Assembly: GCA_021731585.1 (NCBI GenBank)
Contig: JAKFXB010000060.1
Span: forward strand, 1 to 32,889
Length of the DNA: 32,889 nt
Direction of reading: 5' to 3'
DNA from: Alphaproteobacteria bacterium
GTDB taxonomy: Bacteria > Pseudomonadota > Alphaproteobacteria > UBA9655
This document shows, in pieces, positions 26,238 through 32,889 of this stretch; the stretch's first letter is position 1, and each line of letters opens with the position of its first letter. The position numbers were made by a program, and so were the translations under genes. A model generated the notes under the pieces. It was given only the letters and a program-made list of their open reading frames with translations, ran no database searches and was not told the origin of the DNA.

Positions 26238-28093
26238 CGGTTTCTGTGGGGAATAGTTTTCACTTTACCATCAATATGCAGCCAGGACATGGCGAAATCA
26301 CAGAACTAAAAGTGCACCAAGAAAGACCACTTGAGAAACAAAGTCAGGCAAAACTGCAAGAGCTTTTGGGCGATTCAGAGGTGATAGACCTTCGTAGTGC
26401 CCAAGAGAATTTTCTGTCGTTGCTTCCCAACTTAACGTATCCTCAAGAACTAAAGATGAGTCCTCTTTCCCGGCTCCTCAGGGGTCCCATCGAAGATAAC
26501 CAACGCATCTGTTCCTTTGTATATGATCTTACTACCATGGATCTCTCTCATCTTGAGCAACACTTACCCACTTTAAACCTGACGCTTATGAACCTCTTGA
26601 ATGATTTTGATTGGGAAGATGATGCTCTCATGTCTCGCATTAGCCGGAGTTTGTATCCTCTTGCCAGCAAAACAGATGCTTTTGATGAGGCCCTCAAATC
26701 CGTTAAGCGTCTTGCAGTTTTTTATGAAAAATCGTCCACTTTTATCAACCAATTTACTGGGGTGACTGAGCTCAATCTTACAAATTTACAAGATACCGAT
26801 TTATCCTTCACACAAAATTTTCCTTTTCTCGAAACCCTTGTGTTACCAAAAAACCTTGTTACACTGAAAGGTCTTGAAAAAGCCCCTAATCTCAAAAAAC
26901 TGCTCATACCTTACGGTTGCTTTAATTTCAAAGAACTTACTTTTCCTGCTGAGATGCCGTTCTTAGAAAAGCTTAAGCTTGAAAGAGGTATGGTAGTAGA
27001 AGGTTTAGATAAACTCACAGGTTTAAAAGAACTTGATTATTCCTCAGCCGTCTCTGAGACGTTGACGCTTCCCTTTTTACCAAGCCTTGAACATTTAAAA
27101 ACACCCAGCCGCCTGAAAGACATGCCAGACTTGAGTCAAGTTCCTAATCTTCAAGTGTTAGACATGCGTTATGCAGAAAGGGAGCGGGCCAACTTTACTC
27201 ATCCCCATGAGCATTTGCGTTCCTTTAGTCCCTCTTTTCAAATGCAGGAGATTCTGGGCCTTGAGAACTTACCCCGTCTTGAAACAATAGATTTGTCATA
27301 CGCCGCCAGGCTGAGTAAGCTCATTTTTACAAGCGACATGGCTCACATCAAAACACTCTCCATAACACCGTATCAGAATGAGCTCATCGGTCTTGGCCAT
27401 CTGATCAACTTAGAATTCCTGGAGGGTCTTCCTGGGCTGAATAGACTCACCATTGACAGACCTATGGAGAGGCTCACCAACATCACTTGGCCTGGATATT
27501 ATAGCTACTTCAATCACCTCGAGGGCATTGAGAACCTCGTGCGTTTTACGCAACTCAATTTAGAACATGTGAAGATAACGCACCTCCCCATCCGGGGTGA
27601 CATGCCAGCCCTTGAGGAAATTGCTTTTCCAAAAACACTCGAACGCATCGAAGGGTTGAGCCATCTCAGGGCTGTCAAAAAAATGGATTTTCAACAGTGC
27701 CCTGCTATACAAGAAATTTTCTTTGAGCGTGATATGCCCCTGCTTGAGTCTCTTTGGTTAGGTAAGAGTTTTCAGCGCTTGGAGGGAGGTCAATACTTGA
27801 GTGGTTTAAAAGAACTTGCCATCTCCCACTCTGCCTTAAGCAATCCGGCAATCAAAGAACTTCTACCCCAACTTCAAACCTTGCGTCTTATAGGCTGGGG
27901 TGAGCCGGAGATGAGGGTAGATTTAGACGAACTTCCAAATTTATCCAACCTGGTTTTGTACGGCTCAAAAGTTACATTGAAAGGGAATAAAGCAGAGTGG
28001 GACCGCACGCCTTTTTATGGTACTGGCAATCTTCCTGAACCAACCAAACCTGGCAGAAGGTACTTTATCGACAGGTTCATGAGCGATACCTGA
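26126..28093 (+). CDS. Leucine-rich repeat protein, probable C-terminal part of the same locus
   Basis: Repeats of type DMPxLExLxLPxxLxxLxGLxxLxxLKxLxxxxxxxLxELxF (about 46 aa double-LRR period); no SD before ATG 26126 and no own signal peptide. Confidence 0.75.
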   Translation: MDPGDVLETLPNHKYTVSFNQKRFQEDAWKDFLYGDLTVSVGNSFHFTINMQPGHGEITELKVHQERPLEKQSQAKLQELLGDSEVIDLRSAQENFLSLLPNLTYPQELKMSPLSRLLRGPIEDNQRICSFVYDLTTMDLSHLEQHLPTLNLTLMNLLNDFDWEDDALMSRISRSLYPLASKTDAFDEALKSVKRLAVFYEKSSTFINQFTGVTELNLTNLQDTDLSFTQNFPFLETLVLPKNLVTLKGLEKAPNLKKLLIPYGCFNFKELTFPAEMPFLEKLKLERGMVVEGLDKLTGLKELDYSSAVSETLTLPFLPSLEHLKTPSRLKDMPDLSQVPNLQVLDMRYAERERANFTHPHEHLRSFSPSFQMQEILGLENLPRLETIDLSYAARLSKLIFTSDMAHIKTLSITPYQNELIGLGHLINLEFLEGLPGLNRLTIDRPMERLTNITWPGYYSYFNHLEGIENLVRFTQLNLEHVKITHLPIRGDMPALEEIAFPKTLERIEGLSHLRAVKKMDFQQCPAIQEIFFERDMPLLESLWLGKSFQRLEGGQYLSGLKELAISHSALSNPAIKELLPQLQTLRLIGWGEPEMRVDLDELPNLSNLVLYGSKVTLKGNKAEWDRTPFYGTGNLPEPTKPGRRYFIDRFMSDT

Positions 28094-28160
28094 GAGTAAA
28101 CAATTTAACCTCTTTATGAAAATTCGTAAATGGTCTATCCTAAAAATAGAGAGTATGAAT

Positions 28161-30599
28161 ATGAACGAGAGGTTTTCCTTGAGCAAAAAAAGTAAAGAGA
28201 CACAACAATCGGTCTACCCCGTGTTGTCCTTGCGTGATGTTGTGGTGTTTCCTCACATGGTAATTCCTTTGTTTGTGGGTCGTGAGAAGTCTATACACGC
28301 TTTAGATGTTGTCATGACCAGCAATCAAAAAGTAGTCCTGTTGAGTCAAAAAGATCCTACCATCGATAATCCGGGTGTAAAGGACCTTTACACAGTTGGA
28401 ACACTTGCTCGCGTTTTGCAACTTTTACGCTTGCCTGATGGGACCGTAAAAGTTCTCCTTGAGGGAGAAATCCGGATCAAAATCAACAAATTAATTACGA
28501 GTTCAGGGTATTTTGAAGCTGAAGTTGCACCTTTTAGGGAAGAGCCGGGCGCCGCTCAAGAATCTCAAGCGTTGATGCGTACTCTTATTTCCCAATTTGA
28601 ACAGTACGTTAAGTTTCAGAAAAAAATTCCGGCTGATATCATGTCTTCAATTGTGCAGATTTCGGAACCTTCAAAACTTGCTGATGTTGTCACTGCCCAC
28701 TTGAGTTTTAAATTAGATGAAAAACAAGGGCTTTTAGAAACTGCAGACGTCAATAAACGTCTAGAGAGGGCTATTGGCTTTATAGAAGGTGAAATTGGCG
28801 TTATGCAGGCGGAAAAGCGAATTCGCAGCCGCGTTAAGCGTCAAATGGAAAAAACCCAAAGAGAATATTACCTTAATGAACAACTCAAGGCGATTCAAAA
28901 GGAATTGGGTGAAGGGGAAGAGGGCAAGGATGAGCTTTCTGAACTGGAAGATAAAATTAAGAAAACAAAGTTATCGAAAGAAGCTCTTGAACGCGCTCAA
29001 AGTGAATTAAAAAAACTACGCCAAATGAGCCCCATGTCTGCTGAGGCGACGGTTTTGCGCAATTATTTGGATTGGCTTTTGGAGATTCCGTGGGGAACTC
29101 AAGCGCGTGTTAAAAAAGATCTGGCCAAGGCTGAAAAGGTTTTAAACGAAGATCATTATGGTTTAGAAAAAGTCAAAGAACGGATCATTGAGTACCTTGC
29201 TGTTCAAAACAGAGTTGGGCGTATTCATGGCCCTATCTTATGCCTTGTGGGCCCTCCTGGTGTGGGAAAAACCTCTCTAGGAAAATCTATTGCGCGTGCG
29301 ACGGGGCGAAACTTTGTGCGCATGTCCTTGGGTGGCGTGCGGGATGAAGCGGAAATCAGAGGGCATCGCCGTACCTATATTGGCTCCATGCCGGGTAAGA
29401 TTATTCAAGGGATGAAAAAGGCGAAAACCACTAATCCCCTTTATTTGTTGGACGAAATCGACAAGTTAGGAACTGACTGGCGCGGGGATCCTAGCTCTGC
29501 CCTTTTGGAGGTTTTGGATCCAGAGCAAAATAATACCTTTAATGACCATTATTTAGAAATTGATTACGATTTATCGAATGTTTTGTTTGTGACGACCGCA
29601 AATACGCTCAATATGCCACAGCCTCTTTTGGATCGTATGGAAGTCATTCGAATCTCTGGATATACGGAAGATGAGAAGGTCCAAATTGCGCGGCGCCACT
29701 TGTTTCCGAAACAATTGGAAAACCATGGGTTAAAGCCAAAGGAGATTTCAATTACGGAGCAAGCCCTGCGCGAAGTGATTCGCACCTATACCCTGGAAGC
29801 GGGCGTGCGGAATTTGGAGCGAGAGCTTGCTAATCTTTGTCGAAAGGCTGTGCGTTATTTGGCTTCTCCAAAGCACAAGAGCGTTAAAATCACAACGAAA
29901 AATCTGAGTAAATTTGCGGGAATTCCGCGCTTTCGTCATGGCATGGCCGATCTTGAGGACACTATTGGCGTGACAACAGGACTTGCGTGGACGGAAGTGG
30001 GGGGAGAACTTCTCTCCATTGAAGCTGTGATGCTGCCTGGTAAAGGAAAGATGCAAATCACCGGAAAATTGGGCGAAGTTATGCAGGAGTCGGTACAGGC
30101 TGCCGCCAGTTATGTAAAATCGAAGGCCCCGCAATTTGGTATTGAGCCCCCTCTTTTTGATAAACGCGATATTCACATTCACGTCCCCGAAGGAGCAACG
30201 CCAAAGGATGGTCCTTCTGCAGGAGTTGCGATGTGTACTTCTATTGTGTCAGTCCTTACAGGAATTCCTGTTCGAAAAGATGTGGCCATGACGGGAGAAA
30301 TTACCTTAAGAGGACGCGTTTTACCTATTGGAGGCCTGAAAGAAAAGCTTTTGGCAGCTCTAAGAGGTGGAATTAAAATCGTTGTTATTCCCAAAGAAAA
30401 TGAAAAGGATTTGGCGGAAATTCCAGCAAATGTGAAAAAAGGAATGAAAGTTGTTCCGGTTTCTAGGGTAGAGGAAGTCCTGAAAATTGCTCTAAAAGAA
30501 CCTCTGCAACCTATTGTCTGGACTGAAGAAATGGCAACTATTGCCAACCATAAAAGGGAGCTTGAAAGTCAACAAAGTGAAGAGATTACGACTCATTAA
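28161..30599 (+). CDS. lon: ATP-dependent protease Lon
   Basis: GPPGVGKTSLGKSIARATGR; PKDGPSAGVAMCTSIVS catalytic Ser; start uncertain (28116/28155/28161), 28161 has best-spaced agagag SD. Confidence 0.98.
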   Translation: MNERFSLSKKSKETQQSVYPVLSLRDVVVFPHMVIPLFVGREKSIHALDVVMTSNQKVVLLSQKDPTIDNPGVKDLYTVGTLARVLQLLRLPDGTVKVLLEGEIRIKINKLITSSGYFEAEVAPFREEPGAAQESQALMRTLISQFEQYVKFQKKIPADIMSSIVQISEPSKLADVVTAHLSFKLDEKQGLLETADVNKRLERAIGFIEGEIGVMQAEKRIRSRVKRQMEKTQREYYLNEQLKAIQKELGEGEEGKDELSELEDKIKKTKLSKEALERAQSELKKLRQMSPMSAEATVLRNYLDWLLEIPWGTQARVKKDLAKAEKVLNEDHYGLEKVKERIIEYLAVQNRVGRIHGPILCLVGPPGVGKTSLGKSIARATGRNFVRMSLGGVRDEAEIRGHRRTYIGSMPGKIIQGMKKAKTTNPLYLLDEIDKLGTDWRGDPSSALLEVLDPEQNNTFNDHYLEIDYDLSNVLFVTTANTLNMPQPLLDRMEVIRISGYTEDEKVQIARRHLFPKQLENHGLKPKEISITEQALREVIRTYTLEAGVRNLERELANLCRKAVRYLASPKHKSVKITTKNLSKFAGIPRFRHGMADLEDTIGVTTGLAWTEVGGELLSIEAVMLPGKGKMQITGKLGEVMQESVQAAASYVKSKAPQFGIEPPLFDKRDIHIHVPEGATPKDGPSAGVAMCTSIVSVLTGIPVRKDVAMTGEITLRGRVLPIGGLKEKLLAALRGGIKIVVIPKENEKDLAEIPANVKKGMKVVPVSRVEEVLKIALKEPLQPIVWTEEMATIANHKRELESQQSEEITTH

Positions 30600-30654
30600 A
30601 GCCAACTGATTGATTCTAAATGAAATTATTTTTTATCAAAGTTTTTTTAAAGCA

Positions 30655-30683
30655 TTGACTGGCTTTGAGGATTCAGGTACCAT
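30655..30683 (+). promoter_or_regulatory. Candidate sigma70 promoter of the HU gene
   Basis: TTGACT (30655-30660) - N17 - TACCAT (30678-30683). Confidence 0.5.
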
Positions 30684-30693
30684 TTTTTCGAGT

Positions 30694-30713
30694 TGTTCTG
30701 AACCTTCAGAACA
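30694..30713. promoter_or_regulatory. Perfect palindrome upstream of the HU gene
   Basis: tgttctgaa-cc-ttcagaaca, 9-bp arms, just downstream of the predicted -10. Confidence 0.55.
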
Positions 30714-30754
30714 GTAATTGAAAGATCGTTTGCAATAATATGGGGGATATTCCA

Positions 30755-31027
30755 GTGAACAAAAACGATTTAGTGACATCAGTCGCTGAAATTTCTGGTC
30801 TTACAAAAGCAGATGCTTCAAGGGCCATCGACGGTGTGATTCAATCAATCACAAAGTCTCTAAAAGCAGATAAAGAAGTACGTCTTGTTGGATTTGGCAC
30901 ATTTACTGTGACCCATCGTCCAGCAGGTGAGGGTCGTAACCCACGTACTGGTGAAAAGATTAAAATTCGCGCCGCTAAGTTGCCTAAATTCCGTGCAGGA
31001 AAAGGGTTAAAAGAAGCGATTGCGTAA
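30755..31027 (+). CDS. hupB: HU family DNA-binding protein
   Basis: NKNDLVTSVAEISGLTKADASRAIDGVIQSI; RNPRTGEKIKI; GTG 30755 with GGGGG SD gives canonical 90 aa (ORF track starts at 30740). Confidence 0.95.
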   Translation: MNKNDLVTSVAEISGLTKADASRAIDGVIQSITKSLKADKEVRLVGFGTFTVTHRPAGEGRNPRTGEKIKIRAAKLPKFRAGKGLKEAIA

Positions 31028-31049
31028 CAATCATTCTTTAGAACTTTAA

Positions 31050-31076
31050 AAAAGGGCGCCCTTCGGCGCCCTTTTT
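31050..31076 (+). terminator. Rho-independent terminator after HU gene
   Basis: aaaagggcgcc-cttc-ggcgccctttt(t). Confidence 0.95.
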
Positions 31077-31217
31077 GTCTATTTTTGATTTGCTTTCTGC
31101 AGTTTGTCTAACCCATTGAGAGGTCATGTTAATAAAAAATTGACAATGTTTAAGAATTTATTAAAATAAATGGTACCTACCTAGCGTAGAGATAACCCAG
31201 CAAAAGGAGGCGTAAAA

Positions 31218-31379
31218 ATGTCCGTTTCCAACCATGTTTTAAGTTTAAAGCGTAAATATATGCAGCTGAATAATCTTATTCAAGATGAACTTTCTCGGCC
31301 GTTGCCAAATTCCCTTGTTCTATTTGAGCTTAAATTAAGGCGACTTCGTCTGAAAGAAATGATCACGGGATTGGCTTAG
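31218..31379 (+). CDS. YdcH/DUF465-like small protein (53 aa), absent from supplied ORF track
   Basis: SD aaaggagg; MSVSNHVLSLKRKYMQLNNLIQDELSRPLPNSLVLFELKLRRLRLKEMITGLA* fits the DUF465 pattern LKRKHxxLxxxIxxExxRPxPDxxxLxxLKRxKLRLKDxI. Confidence 0.75.
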   Translation: MSVSNHVLSLKRKYMQLNNLIQDELSRPLPNSLVLFELKLRRLRLKEMITGLA

Positions 31380-31479
31380 TTTATTTGGGGTAGATGACAC
31401 TCTCAGCTGTATTTTAGTCTCGTAGAAAAGGCAGAAACAGCAGGGAGTGGAGCTCCTGTGGTTCATACACTCTTTTCGT

Positions 31480-31509
31480 CCCTCACCGTAGCTTTTGGCA
31501 AAGTGAGGG
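31480..31509. repeat. Short inverted repeat ccctcac...gtgaggg
   Basis: 7-bp perfect arms in an intergenic region; possible relic of a palindromic repeat. Confidence 0.4.
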
Positions 31510-31630
31510 GGAGAGGAGATTAGAATTAAGCAAGTCGCGCTCTATTATGGTTTTGTTGTCCTGTCAGGTGGGACGTTGATAGGTGTTATTTCTCTTTGTT
31601 GAACTAGTTAATAAACTAGAGGATATGGTT

Positions 31631-31882
31631 ATGCAAAATTTCATGGGGACTTTTGAAGCAAAAACTTATTTTGGACAGCTTATTGAACGCGCCATCCATG
31701 GAGAAGAAACTCTGATTACGCGGCGTGGTAAGGTTGTTGCCAAAATTGTTCCTGTTAGCACGACTAATTTAGAATCTGCAAAATCAGCCGTAGTACGCCT
31801 TCGTGCTCTTGCCAAGGAGATGAACTTAGGCCCCTTTGATTGGGATAAATGGAAAAACTATAGAGATACAGGGAGACGCTAG
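31631..31882 (+). CDS. Phd/YefM-type antitoxin
   Basis: MQNFMGTFEAKTYFGQLIERAIHGEETLITRRGKVVAKIVPV; start revised to 31631 (GAGG SD 8 nt upstream). Confidence 0.88.
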   Translation: MQNFMGTFEAKTYFGQLIERAIHGEETLITRRGKVVAKIVPVSTTNLESAKSAVVRLRALAKEMNLGPFDWDKWKNYRDTGRR

Positions 31883-31884
31883 TT

Positions 31885-32053
31885 TTGAGCTCTGTTATTC
31901 TAGGGTGTTCTGTTGCTATTTCCTGGCTTATGCCGGATGAATTTTTTGACTCTTGAACTAGCTCTTCATCGCTCGCTGCCTCTTGCCACTCTCGATAAAT
32001 CTCTCAAGAACTCTGCAGACAAAGCGGGTATTATACCGGGGCTAGCACATTGA
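31885..32053 (+). pseudogene. vapC-like PIN-domain toxin relic with large internal deletion
   Basis: Frame A: SSVILGCSVAISWLMPDEFFDS* (VapC N-term); frame B: LTLELALHRSLPLATLDKSLKNSADKAGIIPGLAH* (VapC C-term). Confidence 0.7.
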
Positions 32054-32205
32054 AAAGCGGAAGACTGTCGTGTTTTGAAAAAAAAACTTGCAAAAAAATA
32101 TTTAGTTGTTATTTCTATAGGAGAAAGAACATCTCTTTCAATTTAACTCAAATGATATTTCCGAACTGGAAAATGAGTTTAACCTCAAGATAGAAGATAT
32201 TATTA

Positions 32206-32589
32206 ATGAAACAAGCTGGTTATTCCAAGCGGCAGAACAGCCGTTCTCCTGATCGCCATAGACAACAATCCCATCGGCAAACAAATGGCAACCCATCTGA
32301 TCAAAAGATGAGGGGTAATGCACAACAGTGCGTTGATAAGTATCTCACCCTTGCCCGTGATGCAGCTACCTCAGGAGATCCTATTTCCGCCGAAAATTAT
32401 TATCAATATGCCGATCATTATTTTCGCATCGTTTTGGCCAATCGTCCTTCTCGTCTTCCTCCTATGCGAAAACCTATGGATATAGAAGCTGCAGCACCAG
32501 CTGCTTCAGAAAGTTCTGTGTTGGTAGTCCCTCAGCCTTCTCCTGAAAGTTTACCAATGAGTGATCATGCTCTTAACGCGCCAAATTGA
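32206..32589 (+). CDS. DUF4167 domain-containing protein
   Basis: QKMRGNAQQCVDKYLTLARDAATSGDPISAENYYQYADHYFRIV. Confidence 0.9.
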   Translation: MKQAGYSKRQNSRSPDRHRQQSHRQTNGNPSDQKMRGNAQQCVDKYLTLARDAATSGDPISAENYYQYADHYFRIVLANRPSRLPPMRKPMDIEAAAPAASESSVLVVPQPSPESLPMSDHALNAPN

Positions 32590-32842
32590 AGAAAAGCTCA
32601 CAAAAGAATTTTCGCCCCTCTTTTTAAAGATTGAGGATGACTCTCACCGTCATATAAATCATGGAGATTATACGGCAGGGGGCGAGAGCCATTTTACTGT
32701 AACCCTCATGTCAAAAAATTTTACCGGTCTTCCGCGGCTTAGGCGTCATCAACAGGTTTATATCTGTCTTCAAGAGGAACTTAAGTCTGGGATCCACGCT
32801 CTTTGTCTGAAGCTGTTTTCTCCAGAGGAGGGGCGGCGTTAA
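32561..32842 (+). CDS. BolA family protein
   Basis: HINHGDYTAGGESHFTVTLMSKNFTGLPRLRRHQQVY...SGIHALCLKLFSPEE. Confidence 0.9.
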   Translation: MIMLLTRQIEEKLTKEFSPLFLKIEDDSHRHINHGDYTAGGESHFTVTLMSKNFTGLPRLRRHQQVYICLQEELKSGIHALCLKLFSPEEGRR

Positions 32843-32889
32843 GCGAATAAGCGTCAATTGGTGACGCAGGCGGCGCAGTATATCCATTC

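Noticed and set aside
32121-32252. Open stretch EKEHLFQFNSNDISELENEFNLKIEDIINETSWLFQAAEQPFS* upstream of and overlapping the DUF4167 start
   Set aside because: Looks protein-like but has no ATG/GTG/TTG start; could be a gene relic, but evidence is insufficient.
1-32889. tRNA, rRNA, CRISPR arrays or complete IS elements
   Set aside because: None recognised by eye; no CRISPR-like spaced repeats and no transposase ORFs. tRNAscan-SE/Infernal would be decisive.

Overview
This 32.9 kb window looks like an alphaproteobacterial chromosome segment. The lineage is probably a host-associated one (Holosporales/Rickettsiales-like); that is inferred from gene content, many small Sec-type secreted orphans, an LRR effector-like locus and palindromic intergenic repeats, and was not tested. 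Core genes include a bepA-like M48 peptidase, O-antigen ligase, Sua5/TsaC, CysQ, a GNAT-Nudix fusion, recA-alaS, lipA-ratA, a copper P-type ATPase, rpiB, icd, lon, HU, DUF4167 and bolA. Accessory parts of interest: (1) a candidate signalling cassette at 6.7-9.3 kb, made of an XRE/S24-fold regulator whose Ser-Lys dyad appears replaced (S->G, K->R), a stand-alone LuxR-type autoinducer-binding domain with no HTH, and a divergent MFS transporter; (2) a large secreted LRR protein that appears split by a -1 frame change at about 26.15 kb, behind a near-perfect sigma70 promoter; (3) a perfect 10-bp-arm hairpin burying the copA Shine-Dalgarno; (4) two toxin-less Phd/YefM-type antitoxins, one followed by an internally deleted vapC relic; (5) small ORFs missing from the supplied track (53-aa secreted peptide, 53-aa YdcH/DUF465-like protein); (6) palindromes, including one encoding the C-termini of two convergent genes. 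All family calls are from reading translations; no searches were run.
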